DNA from: Variovorax sp. PBS-H4
GTDB lineage: Bacteria > Pseudomonadota > Gammaproteobacteria > Burkholderiales > Burkholderiaceae_C
DNA length: 64,000 nucleotides
Direction: 5' to 3'
NCBI RefSeq assembly: GCF_901827205.1
Contig: NZ_LR594675.1
Coordinates: 992,001-1,056,000 of the forward strand
A program made the position numbers and the translations under genes. This document shows positions 16,495-24,493 of the stretch, piece after piece. Under the pieces are notes generated by a model, which saw only the letters and a program-made list of their open reading frames with translations, had not been told where the DNA came from and did not search any database. Position 1 is the stretch's first letter, and the number at the start of each line of letters is the position of its first letter.

Positions 16495-17328
16495 TCAATG
16501 CGCAAGCGCGGCGGATGCCGTCACTTGCCGGTAGCGGTCGATGCATGTCGCGACGACCTGCGCGGGATCGACGGCCCACCAGTCTTCCGAGAAGATCTCG
16601 ATCTCGTAGGGGCCCGTGTACCCGTTCGCTTCGAACTGCCGCACCATCGCGGCGATATCGGCGACCCCGTCGCCGACCATGGCGCGGTCGGTCACCGGAT
16701 GGCGCGTGGGAACGCGCCAGTCGCACAGCTGGACGGTCGCCGTTTCCTGCGTGTACGGCGCCGCGGTGTACGTCATCACGTCGGGGTCCCACCAGCAGTG
16801 GAAGACGTCGAACACGACCTTGGCCGAGGGTCCGACCTGCTGGCGCAGCGCATGCGCCTGCCGCAGGGTGTTGATGCAGCCGCGTTCCGCCGCGTGCATG
16901 GGATGGAACGGCTCGATCCCCAGCGTCACCCCCGCCTTCGCCGCGTATTCGGCAGCTTGCAGAAGAAGTTCTGCAACCTGCGTTCGTGCGTCAGCCAGGG
17001 AGGACGCACCGCCGATGCCACCGCAGACGAAGACGACGGTCGGAGCACCGATCTCGGCCGCCTCGTCGCAGGCGCGTCGGCAGTCGTCCAGGGCCGCCGA
17101 TGCGCCATGCGCCCGCATCGCGGCGAGGTCGCCAGCCTTGCAGAGCGAAGGTACCCAGGCCTGCGCATCGCGCAGCAGCGACCGTGCGCGGCCGATGCCG
17201 CATTGCTGCAGCTTGTCGCGCCAGACGCCGATCCCATGCACGCCCGCCCGGGCATATCCGACGATGGCTTGCTCCAGCGACCACGACTTGGTGGTGATCT
17301 GGTTGATCGCGAGACGTGAGGGCGTCAT
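16495..17328 (-). CDS. Sugar phosphate isomerase/epimerase (xylose-isomerase-like TIM barrel)
   Basis: 277 aa. The AP-endonuclease-2/TIM-barrel metal-site motifs are visible: LGIEPFHPMHAAE (Glu ligand), VVFDVFHCWWDPD (Asp/His) and GPYEIEIFSEDWW (second Glu). Members isomerise or epimerise sugars, inosose and related hydroxy-ketones. The ATG at 17328 starts 1 nt after the stop of the racemase-fold gene, so the two are tightly coupled. Substrate unknown. Confidence 0.87.
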   Translation of the reverse strand: MTPSRLAINQITTKSWSLEQAIVGYARAGVHGIGVWRDKLQQCGIGRARSLLRDAQAWVPSLCKAGDLAAMRAHGASAALDDCRRACDEAAEIGAPTVVFVCGGIGGASSLADARTQVAELLLQAAEYAAKAGVTLGIEPFHPMHAAERGCINTLRQAHALRQQVGPSAKVVFDVFHCWWDPDVMTYTAAPYTQETATVQLCDWRVPTRHPVTDRAMVGDGVADIAAMVRQFEANGYTGPYEIEIFSEDWWAVDPAQVVATCIDRYRQVTASAALAH

Positions 17329-17329
17329 G

Positions 17330-18124
17330 TCAGCGCGGGCGCAGCGCGTCGATGTTGCGGACTTCCGCAACGCGCTGCACGTATTCTTCGGCGGGCGCCT
17401 GGTAGAGCAGCTTTCGGCTGACATGGATGCCCGTCATCTGCTTCATGGCCACCGCCAACTCGGCGGCCTTGACGAGCAGTCGGTAGCAATCGAGCAGCGG
17501 CACGCCGTCGACCTCGAAGATCCCGCGCTGCGCGAGCAGGGTGGAAGTGGGCCCGGCCGGGATCACGACTTCGGCGCCCTTGTCGATGGAGCGGCGTGCG
17601 GCGGCAAAGATCTGCGCGACGCAATCGTCGCCCAACTTCTCGTCCGTGAACACCTGGTCGAAGCCGCGGATGTTGGAGAACTCGACCGCCTCGACCGAAG
17701 CGAGCCGGTCGCGCAGGCCGTAGCCGATCGGGATCTCACGATAGCGCGGCATCATCTTTTCATTGGGCACCACCAGGCCGAACTTCTCCCCCATGGTGCA
17801 GGCGTGGAAGCAGCACACCTCCATGTGCGACACGACAGGAATGTCCATGACCTCGCGCAGTTCGACCAGCGCGGGGTCGAGCGAGTTGGCGAGAACGAAG
17901 GCGTCGTAGCCGCCCTCCTTGCGGATCTCGAGGGCGTTGTCGATGATCTCGCGCACGTCGTAGTTCCAGAACAGGCGGAACTGGTCGCCCAGCGCACCCT
18001 GCTGCGTGCCGCGCACTTCGACAACCGTGCCGGGTGCTGCGGCTCCGTCGCAAAGGTCCTGCGTGGCCTTGAGGAAGTTCTTCATCCCCGAGTTCGAGGA
18101 GACGAGTTGGTACCAGAGTTTCAT
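17330..18124 (-). CDS. Asp/Glu/hydantoin racemase superfamily protein lacking both catalytic Cys
   Basis: 264 aa. The fold is recognised from LVSSNSGMKNF, FVLANSLDPALVELREVMDIPVVSHMEV-type sequence and AEVVIPAGPTSTLLAQ. In active racemases the first block has a Cys (GCFGDPGL type) and the second has a Cys before Ala-Gly (LGCAGM type); here these are Asn-Ser and Pro-Ala. Cys pairs at MEVCCFHAC are elsewhere. It may be an isomerase, decarboxylase or lyase that uses other chemistry. Begins 10 nt after the CapA-like gene. Confidence 0.82.
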   Translation of the reverse strand: MKLWYQLVSSNSGMKNFLKATQDLCDGAAAPGTVVEVRGTQQGALGDQFRLFWNYDVREIIDNALEIRKEGGYDAFVLANSLDPALVELREVMDIPVVSHMEVCCFHACTMGEKFGLVVPNEKMMPRYREIPIGYGLRDRLASVEAVEFSNIRGFDQVFTDEKLGDDCVAQIFAAARRSIDKGAEVVIPAGPTSTLLAQRGIFEVDGVPLLDCYRLLVKAAELAVAMKQMTGIHVSRKLLYQAPAEEYVQRVAEVRNIDALRPR

Positions 18125-18134
18125 GGTTGGAGTC

Positions 18135-19451
18135 CTAGGGTTGTGTTGAGGTGTTTCGAAGGACGAAGCGGGTGCTGTCGAGAGCGAGCGCGGCGCCCAG
18201 TTCCGTGCTGAGCCGCTGGATTTTTCGAAGCAGTGCGATCCCGTCTTCGTTGTGCGCGAGACGCGGCAAGCCATCGGGCTCGGCGGCGTCGGCATTCCAC
18301 AGCACGATGGGGGAGACCTCGAACTGGGGCGCGGCATCGCGTGTGAATTCGAGCTGCACGAGCATGGCTTCCCAGTAGTGCCGCTTGGCGAAGAAGCCCG
18401 CGCGCTCCTTGCGTACGCGGTAGGCTTCGCGCAGCGAGGCGTCCCCCATCGCATAAGCCTCGTAGAAGTCCGAAGGCTGCGAAGGAAAGAGGTAAGGCTG
18501 GAAGACGAAGGCGCCGACGCCGTAGAAGATGGGCCGGCCTCGGTGGATCTGGATGCCGCGCACGCCGTGGGCGCCGTGGCCGATGACCGCGTCGGCGCCG
18601 GCCTCGATCGCCTGCGTGCATGCCTGCACTGCGAACGCGGCCGGCCGGTCGGGGCGCTCGTCGTACTCGTGTGAATGCAGGCTTGCCACCACCCAGTCGG
18701 CTTCCCGCTTGGCAGCGCGTACGCTCTCCACCAGATCGGACAAGTCGTCCGGTGCCGCCCACGACTCGACGCCGAAGGTTTCGCCGCACGAGAATTCGCT
18801 GCCGAAGAATTCAAGCCCCTGGCCGCGTTCGGCGTCGTAACGCCGTGCCAGCGGCCGTTCCCGGTGGCCGGCAAGATGCTCGAGCGGCAACTGTTCGGTG
18901 ATGCGTTGCAGCGCTGCATACGACTCGGCGTCGATCCGGTACCGCGTGCCGAAGCGCAGCGGCGCCAGGCCCCGGCGGCCGGGCGCTTCGCCCCTGGCCT
19001 TGCCCGCCCGGGCGTGCGCGACGTAGCTGGACGACACGGCCACGAATGCAACCCGCCCTTTGGGGGTGTCGACGAATGCGGGAGCCTGCGCGGCAGCCAG
19101 GTCGGGCCCCGTCCCGCACCAGGCGATCCGGCGCACCTGCAGTGCTTCCTCGGTGCTGGCCTGCCCGGCCTCGCCATAGTCCCCGGCGTGGTTGTTCGCC
19201 GTGCTGACCGCGTCCAGACCCAGCCAGACGACCTGATCGGCCGCAGCCTGCGGCGCGCCGGCCCAGGCGCCCGGTGCTGCATGTGCGCCCGCCATTCCTT
19301 GCCGCAGCAGCTGGAATTCCAGGTTGCCGAAACGCGCGTCCGCCGATCGGAGCGTGTTCACCGCAGCCAGGAACGCAGTGTCCGCCTCGCTTTCAAGCGG
19401 CTTGCCGATGTAGAGGTCCCCGACCGCGCGCAGCGTGAGCGTGTCTGCCAA
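18135..19451 (-). CDS. CapA-family (PGA_cap) metallophosphoesterase-like protein
   Basis: 438 aa. Metal-site motifs of the CapA/PgsA domain are present in order: LRAVGDLYIG, FGNLEF, STANNHAGDYGEAG, WVVASLHSHEY and GADAVIGHGAHGVRGIQ. No signal peptide or membrane anchor is seen, unlike capsule-associated CapA proteins, so it probably acts in the cytoplasm. It sits between a Bug protein gene (4 nt upstream) and the racemase-fold gene, pointing to a catabolic rather than capsular role. Function unknown. Confidence 0.85.
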   Translation of the reverse strand: MADTLTLRAVGDLYIGKPLESEADTAFLAAVNTLRSADARFGNLEFQLLRQGMAGAHAAPGAWAGAPQAAADQVVWLGLDAVSTANNHAGDYGEAGQASTEEALQVRRIAWCGTGPDLAAAQAPAFVDTPKGRVAFVAVSSSYVAHARAGKARGEAPGRRGLAPLRFGTRYRIDAESYAALQRITEQLPLEHLAGHRERPLARRYDAERGQGLEFFGSEFSCGETFGVESWAAPDDLSDLVESVRAAKREADWVVASLHSHEYDERPDRPAAFAVQACTQAIEAGADAVIGHGAHGVRGIQIHRGRPIFYGVGAFVFQPYLFPSQPSDFYEAYAMGDASLREAYRVRKERAGFFAKRHYWEAMLVQLEFTRDAAPQFEVSPIVLWNADAAEPDGLPRLAHNEDGIALLRKIQRLSTELGAALALDSTRFVLRNTSTQP

Positions 19452-19455
19452 GGCT

Positions 19456-20433
19456 TCACTCCGCCTTGATGTTGGCCACGCTCACCAGCCGCTCGATCCG
19501 TGCCCGTTCCGACGCGATGAAGCGCGTGAACTCGTCCGCCGAGCCACCCGCGGGCACTGCGCCCAAGTCGGTGAGCCGCTGCTTCGTCACCGGATCCTTC
19601 AGTGCCTGGTTCACCGCCGCGTTCATGCGATCGACGATCTCCACGGGAGTGCCGGCAGGATAGGCGAAGCCGAACCAGACGGACTCGACGTAGCCCGGGA
19701 GCCCGGCCTCGGCGGAGGTCGGCACATCAGGCAACTGCGGAAAGCGCTGCGCTGCGGCGATCGCGAGCACACGGACGCGCTTGCCCCTGATGTGGCCCAT
19801 CGCCTCGGCAGTGTTCATGGGCATGTAGCTGATCCGGCCGCCGATCATGTCGGTGAGCGCGGGTGCCGCTCCCTTGTACGGTATGTGGCGCACGTCGATG
19901 CCCGCAAGCTGCCGGAGCGCCTCGCCCGCGAGGTGGGCTGAACTGCCGGACCCGGGGCTGCCGTACGTGAGTTCACCTGGGGCAGCTTTCGCCTTGCCCA
20001 GCAAGGCCGTCAACGAAGCGATGGGGGAATCGGCTGCGACGGCGACGAGCTGAGGTGCGGACGCGATGAGGACGATCGGCGCGAAGTCCTTCCGGCCGTC
20101 GAACGGCAAACCCGCGAAGAGCGCGTTGTTGGTGGCCAGGGAGTTGGCGACCAGGCCCAGCGTGTAGCCGTCGGGCTCGGCCCTGGCCACGTGCTGCATC
20201 CCGATATTGGAGTTGCCGCCTGGCCGGTTGTCGACGATCACGCTCTGGCCGAGGATGTCGCCCAGGCGCTGCCCCACGAGCCGTGCGACCGCATCGGTTG
20301 CGCCGCCGGGCGAGTACGGCACGACGATGCGCAGCGGCTGCTTGGCCGGCCATGTCTGGGCCCATGCGGCCATGGGAGCCACTGCCAGGCAGGCCAAGGA
20401 AAGAAGAGAGCGGCGAGTGATGGACATAATCAT
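19456..20433 (-). CDS. Bug-family TTT solute-binding protein
   Basis: 325 aa from ATG 20433; ATG 20427 (MSITRRS) is equally possible. Twin-arginine-like TRRSLLSLACLAVAPMAAWAQ signal, then WPAKQPLRIVVPYSPGGATDAVAR, VDNRPGGNSNIG and IPYKGAAPALTDMIGG, all typical Bug motifs. First gene of the minus-strand operon that runs to 15130. The start codon lies at the edge of a palindromic operator (20431-20460), so repressor binding would block transcription initiation or the start region. Confidence 0.9.
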   Translation of the reverse strand: MIMSITRRSLLSLACLAVAPMAAWAQTWPAKQPLRIVVPYSPGGATDAVARLVGQRLGDILGQSVIVDNRPGGNSNIGMQHVARAEPDGYTLGLVANSLATNNALFAGLPFDGRKDFAPIVLIASAPQLVAVAADSPIASLTALLGKAKAAPGELTYGSPGSGSSAHLAGEALRQLAGIDVRHIPYKGAAPALTDMIGGRISYMPMNTAEAMGHIRGKRVRVLAIAAAQRFPQLPDVPTSAEAGLPGYVESVWFGFAYPAGTPVEIVDRMNAAVNQALKDPVTKQRLTDLGAVPAGGSADEFTRFIASERARIERLVSVANIKAE

Positions 20434-20460
20434 TTATTCAATCCAACGTTTGAATAAATG
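20431..20460. promoter_or_regulatory. Palindromic operator, site 1 (probable TetR site)
   Basis: Inverted repeat with perfect 11-nt arms CATTTATTCAA (20431-20441) and TTGAATAAATG (20450-20460). The 22-bp core 20435-20456 aligns with a second site at 21290-21311: on the minus strand both begin TAT(T/C)CAAACG. It overlaps the start of the Bug/CapA/racemase operon. Confidence 0.75.
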
Positions 20461-20534
20461 TAGGTCACTTTGGCCGCGCTGATATTGGCGTTTCTACGGA
20501 TGCTTGGCGAACGCGGCGCGGAGGAGGGACGCGC

Positions 20535-21224
20535 CTACCCCGCGGCTGCGGCGAAGCCGCTTTGCATGAAGCGGACGATGCGGCGGATGCCTGCTTCCAC
20601 GTCAGGCTCCTCCTCGGGGGTCATGGACGCGTAGGCGGCCGGCAGCCGCTGCATGCGCTCGATGCCGCCCATGGCGTAGATGATTCCGCCCACCATGAGG
20701 TTGTAGCGCCACACGATCTCGAGCAGGGGAATGCCAGGCAACTGGTGCTGCAGCGCCAGGATGAAGCGGCTTCGGACCGGCTCGTAGTAGCGGCCGAGGA
20801 ATTCGGTCTCGCCAGGCATCGAGAACACGCGCGACAGGAACTGCATCACCACCAGGCCGGAATTCCCCTTTGCACTGGTGCCGGTCAGCCGCATCGGCGG
20901 CTCGACGAAGGCGCGCACGACGTGCTCCAGCGTCACAGGTGGCTGGGCCAGGGCGGCATCGAGCAACGCCAGCCGCTGTTCGTTCAAGGGGACGACACGC
21001 CGTTTGAACATCTCCTCGAAAAGCTGGGCCTTGCCGCCGAAGTGGTAGGTGATGGCCGCGATGTTGACTTGCGCCGCATCGCTGATCGCGCGGATCGAAA
21101 GGCTTTCGAACCCTCCTTCGGCACAGAGGCGTTCTGCCACGTCCAGGATCTGTATGCGCGTCTGCTCACCAGATGTATTGGGGCCGCGCTTAGTGGGTGC
21201 CGGGGTGGGCTGGGGTGTTGGCAT
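20535..21224 (-). CDS. TetR/AcrR family transcriptional regulator
   Basis: 229 aa. The N-terminal HTH is seen as ILDVAERLCAEGGFESLSIRAISDAAQVNIAAITYHFGGKAQLFEEMF in the usual TetR arrangement (positions ~26-73). The C-terminal ligand domain resembles the CecR/YbiH-like subgroup (VVRAFVEPPMRL, LVVMQFLSRVF). It lies between the two operator-bearing operons, reading away from the BKACE gene with a 94-nt shared intergenic region. It probably represses both operons and possibly itself; the inducer is unknown. Confidence 0.92.
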   Translation of the reverse strand: MPTPQPTPAPTKRGPNTSGEQTRIQILDVAERLCAEGGFESLSIRAISDAAQVNIAAITYHFGGKAQLFEEMFKRRVVPLNEQRLALLDAALAQPPVTLEHVVRAFVEPPMRLTGTSAKGNSGLVVMQFLSRVFSMPGETEFLGRYYEPVRSRFILALQHQLPGIPLLEIVWRYNLMVGGIIYAMGGIERMQRLPAAYASMTPEEEPDVEAGIRRIVRFMQSGFAAAAG

Positions 21225-21289
21225 GGGTCGCGTTCCGAGGGTTGGGACATTCTAGGCACCCCCATTGCACGCCTCCGCTTGATCAGCTA

Positions 21290-21311
21290 TATTAAAACGA
21301 TCGTTTGGATA
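21290..21311. promoter_or_regulatory. Palindromic operator, site 2 (probable TetR site)
   Basis: 22-bp site centred on the perfect 12-bp palindrome AAACGATCGTTT (21295-21306), flanked by TATT and GGATA. Same half-site as site 1 (TATYCAAACG when read on the minus strand). It ends 7 nt before the ATG of the BKACE gene, inside the divergent tetR/BKACE intergenic region. Confidence 0.75.
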
Positions 21312-21318
21312 AAACAGG

Positions 21319-22203
21319 ATGAAAAAACCTACCATCATCACGTGCGCCGTCACGGGCGGCGACGACACGGCTGGGCGCTTCGCGGCGATTCCCGTGACGC
21401 CGGGGCAGATCGCGGATTCCGCCGTCCAGGCCTGCAACGCAGGCGCAGCCATCGTCCACATCCACGTGCGCGACCCTGAGACTGGCAAGCCATCGCTCGA
21501 TGTGGCGCTCTACCGCGAAGTCGTCGAACGCATCCGCGACAGTGGTTCGCAGGTCATCGTGAACCTGACGACCGGGGCGGGCGCCCGGTTGCTGCCGGAC
21601 AACCACAAGCCGAACACCGCTGCGGCGGGATCGAACCTGCGCACGCCCGAGGAGCGCTGCGCGCACATCCTGGCCCTCAAACCCGAGGTCTGCACGCTCG
21701 ACATGGGTTCGCTCAACTTCGGCAAGGGAGTCCTGGTCAATGTGCCGGCGCACATCGAAACGATCGCGGCCGTCATCCGGGAGGCGGGCTCCAAGCCGGA
21801 GCTCGAGGTCTTCGACACGGGCCATGTGGAGCTCGCAAAGCACATGATCGACCGTGGCCTCATCCCGCAGGATCCGCTGTGGCAGGTGGTGCTCGGGGTT
21901 CCCTGGGGCGCGCCGGCGAATCCCGAAACCATGATGCATTTCAGGAGCCAGTTGCCGTCCGGTGCGAAGTGGGCAGCGTTCGGTATCGGCAGGCACGAGT
22001 TTCCGATGGTGGCGCAGGCTGCATTGCTCGGCGGCCATGTGCGGGTCGGCCTCGAAGACAACCTGTACCTGTCGCGCGGCGTGGAAGCCACCAGCAATGC
22101 GCAGCTCGTCGAGAAGGCGGTCCGCGTGCTGGAATCGCTCGACATCGAGGTCGCCACGCCATCGCAGGCCCGCGCGCAGCTGGGGCTGCGCCCTGCCTCC
22201 TGA
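21319..22203 (+). CDS. BKACE (DUF849) family beta-keto acid cleavage enzyme
   Basis: 294 aa TIM-barrel zinc enzyme. The zinc motif AAIVHIHVRDPETGKPS (two His) is at residues ~45-61; the late Glu ligand lies in GHVRVGLEDNLYLSRG. BKACE enzymes condense a beta-keto acid with acetyl-CoA to give acetoacetate and a new acyl-CoA; kce (3-keto-5-aminohexanoate cleavage) is the founding member. The keto-acid specificity here cannot be read directly. First gene of the plus-strand operon controlled by the adjacent operator. Confidence 0.92.
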   Translation: MKKPTIITCAVTGGDDTAGRFAAIPVTPGQIADSAVQACNAGAAIVHIHVRDPETGKPSLDVALYREVVERIRDSGSQVIVNLTTGAGARLLPDNHKPNTAAAGSNLRTPEERCAHILALKPEVCTLDMGSLNFGKGVLVNVPAHIETIAAVIREAGSKPELEVFDTGHVELAKHMIDRGLIPQDPLWQVVLGVPWGAPANPETMMHFRSQLPSGAKWAAFGIGRHEFPMVAQAALLGGHVRVGLEDNLYLSRGVEATSNAQLVEKAVRVLESLDIEVATPSQARAQLGLRPAS

Positions 22204-22211
22204 GACGCGAT

Positions 22212-23459
22212 ATGGCGCGCGTGGCCCTGGCCCAGCTCGAACCGGGCCCCGATCTCGATGCGAATCTTGCGGAGGTGGCCAGGCTGGCTCGCAAGGCTGC
22301 GGACCAGGGCGCCAGCTGGATTCTGCTTCCGGAATATGCGACGTTCCTGCATGGCTCGCGTACGGAGATGCGGCACGCAGCAGAGCGCGCAGAGTCCGTG
22401 CTGGACGCGATCCGCGCGCTTGCCGCGAGGCATTCCATCTGGGTGCTGCTCGGATCGATGGTCGTGCCCAACGGCGACAAGATGTCGAACCGGTCGCTGC
22501 TGCTGGACAGCAACGGAGACATTGCCGCGAGTTACGACAAGCTGCATATGTTCGATGTCGAACTGGCCGGAGGTCGCAGGATTCTCGAGTCCTCCGCCTA
22601 TGCGCCCGGCAACGAAGCAGTCGTCGTGGCAACGCCTTTTGGCAAGGTGGGCCTCTCGATCTGCTACGACCTTCGGTTCCCGGGCCTGTACCGCCGCCTG
22701 GCGCAGGCCGGCGCTGAAGTCATCGTGGTGCCTTCGGCATTTGCGACGGCAACGGGCCCTGCCCATTGGCGTCCTCTGCTGACCGCCAGGGCGATCGAGA
22801 ACACGGCCTTCGTTCTGGCGCCCGCGACATGCGGCAGCAGCCCGGGCGGCCGCAGTACGCACGGCCGCACACTTGCACTCGATCCGTGGGGCAACGCGAT
22901 GGGCGAACTCGAAACGGAACCCTCCGCGCTGCTGTTCGTGGACCTGGACCTCGGTCTCGTGGAAGAAGTGCGCCGGCAAATTCCCAGTCTCCGCGCCGAC
23001 CGCGCATTCAACGTCCGCGAGATTTCTCCCTCATCCCAGACAACGAAGGCTCCGCCCATGTCCTCCAGTTCCGAAGTACCGATGCCAGACGTCGCCGAGC
23101 AAGCACCTGCGCTGCGGTCGCACTATCTCGACGTCCCGCAGATGCCATGGCAGCCGACGCAGTTCGACGGCATCGAGATGAAGATGCTCTACTCGGACAA
23201 GGTCACCGGTATGTCGACGATCCTGTTCAAGATGGCGCCGGGGGCCGTTGTGCCGCTGCACGAGCACACGGCGATCGAGCAGACGTACGTGCTCGAGGGG
23301 CAACTCGTCGATGCCGAAGGCAGTGCCGGCCCCGGGGAGTTCGTGTGGCGTCCGGGTGGGAACATCCACGTGGCACATGCGCCGGAAGGTGCCGTTTTCC
23401 TGTCCGTGTTCATGAAGCCTAACCGGTTTGCGGCTGGGACAAAGTTCTTCACGGAGTAG
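22212..23459 (+). CDS. Carbon-nitrogen hydrolase (nitrilase superfamily) fused to a C-terminal cupin
   Basis: 415 aa in one uninterrupted frame. Residues 1-~268 are a nitrilase/amidase domain with catalytic Glu41 (LLPEYATF), Lys110 (YDKLHMFDVE) and Cys151 (SICYDLRFPGLYR); this subgroup includes Nit/omega-amidase-like enzymes. Residues ~283-415 form a small cupin (VPLHEHTAIEQTYVLEGQLVD, GNIHVAHAPEG). No stop separates them, but Met283 (ATG 23058) follows GAAGG by 8 nt and may be an internal start making a free cupin. It begins 8 nt after the BKACE stop. A missing stop by mutation or assembly error is the alternative to a true fusion. Confidence 0.85.
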   Translation: MARVALAQLEPGPDLDANLAEVARLARKAADQGASWILLPEYATFLHGSRTEMRHAAERAESVLDAIRALAARHSIWVLLGSMVVPNGDKMSNRSLLLDSNGDIAASYDKLHMFDVELAGGRRILESSAYAPGNEAVVVATPFGKVGLSICYDLRFPGLYRRLAQAGAEVIVVPSAFATATGPAHWRPLLTARAIENTAFVLAPATCGSSPGGRSTHGRTLALDPWGNAMGELETEPSALLFVDLDLGLVEEVRRQIPSLRADRAFNVREISPSSQTTKAPPMSSSSEVPMPDVAEQAPALRSHYLDVPQMPWQPTQFDGIEMKMLYSDKVTGMSTILFKMAPGAVVPLHEHTAIEQTYVLEGQLVDAEGSAGPGEFVWRPGGNIHVAHAPEGAVFLSVFMKPNRFAAGTKFFTE

Positions 23460-23564
23460 GCATGTTTCCCCTTCCACAGGCTTTCAGGGAGACCGAGATG
23501 TCAAGGGCCGACGGACATCGACTTGGACGACCTCTTGCCCTCGCGCCCCAGGGACACGCCACCG

Positions 23565-23720
23565 GCGCGCCATGGCTTTGACCGGTGGACCCAGGTACGG
23601 GCCCACGATGTCGCGCCTTGTCGATGAACATCGGGTCGGTGGACAGTTTGAAAGTCTCTTGCCGGTGCGGTGCAGACCGAAGGCATGCCAGATGCGCAGC
23701 GCAGTGTTCCGCCTCATGAC
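23565..23720 (-). pseudogene. IS630-family transposase remnant
   Basis: Three short stretches on the minus strand resemble consecutive parts of IS630 transposases but in shifting frames: RIWHAFGLH, then ETFKLSTDPMFIDK (+1 frame), then RDIVGPYLGPPVKAM (back in the first frame). No intact ORF, catalytic DDE motif or terminal inverted repeat is visible. The rest of 23460-23743 contains nothing I can recognise. The remnant marks the right edge of the catabolic island. Confidence 0.6.
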
Positions 23721-23743
23721 ACTCGCCAGCGCTGCCCTGCAGA

Positions 23744-24493
23744 TCAGGGCAACTCGGCCGACGGCATGCGCGCCGCAATGGTGGCTGCGCGGCCGGCAAG
23801 ATAGGCCGATTGGGACCGCCGCTCGAAGAACTTCGGGCTCGGCAGCATCACCGCCAGTCGCGCGGCCTCCTGCGCGCCGAGCCGCGACGCCGGTTTCCTG
23901 AAGTAGTGCTGCGCAGCAGCTTCGGCGCCGAAGATGCCCTCTCCCCACTCCACGTTATTGAGGTAGATCTCGAGGATGCGCTGCTTGTCCAGCAGCAGTT
24001 CCAGTGCGATGGCGAGCAGCAGTTCCTGGCCTTTGCGCAGCAGCGTGCGCTCGCCCGACAGCAGCAGGTTCTTCGCGAGCTGCTGCGTGATGGTCGAACC
24101 GCCACGCAACTGCACAGGGCGCGGCTCCTTGCCGCGCGCGCGCATCTGTGCGGCGCGCCGGGCGGCGATCTGCTCGGCCTTGGCGTTGCGCTGGCGCGCA
24201 CGCTCGATCGCCTCCCACTCGACGCCGTTGTGATAGATGAACTCGCTGTCCTCGCTCGCGATGACGGCGCGCTTCAGGTTGTCCGCGATCTGGGCATACG
24301 GCACCCATTGCTGTCTCCAGTCCCGTCTGCCATTGCTGCGCCCCTCGGTCGCGAGCTGCCAGGCCTCGGAACGCTGGAAGGCGGTGGACTGTGGATCGAT
24401 CATCGCCATCACGGCGATGCGCCCGATGAAGAAGACCTCGAGTGCCAGCGCCGCGAACAGCAGGCACAGCACCCAGCGCAGCAGGGCCTTCAC
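23744..24493 (-). CDS. mtgA: Monofunctional biosynthetic peptidoglycan transglycosylase
   Basis: 249 aa. One N-terminal membrane segment (LLRWVLCLLFAALALEVFFIG) anchors a GT51 domain with AVIASEDSEFIYHNGVEW (catalytic Glu), RGGSTITQQLAKNLLLSGERTLLRKGQE-type sequence, and LEIYLNNVEWGEGIFGAEAA. It polymerises lipid II into glycan strands without a transpeptidase domain. The GTG start at 24493 overlaps the aroE stop (GTGA, 24490-24493), so it is the last gene of the rnb-tonB-aroE-mtgA series. Confidence 0.95.
   Translation of the reverse strand: MKALLRWVLCLLFAALALEVFFIGRIAVMAMIDPQSTAFQRSEAWQLATEGRSNGRRDWRQQWVPYAQIADNLKRAVIASEDSEFIYHNGVEWEAIERARQRNAKAEQIAARRAAQMRARGKEPRPVQLRGGSTITQQLAKNLLLSGERTLLRKGQELLLAIALELLLDKQRILEIYLNNVEWGEGIFGAEAAAQHYFRKPASRLGAQEAARLAVMLPSPKFFERRSQSAYLAGRAATIAARMPSAELP

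Noticed and set aside
23460..23564. Extension of the IS630 remnant to a full transposase
   Set aside because: No DDE-motif or terminal inverted repeat can be read in any frame here.
14895..23743. Attachment-site direct repeat of the tRNA-Gly 3' end at the right edge of the island
   Set aside because: I found no copy of the tRNA 3' end around 23460-23743, and no integrase gene; tRNA-targeted integration is not supported.
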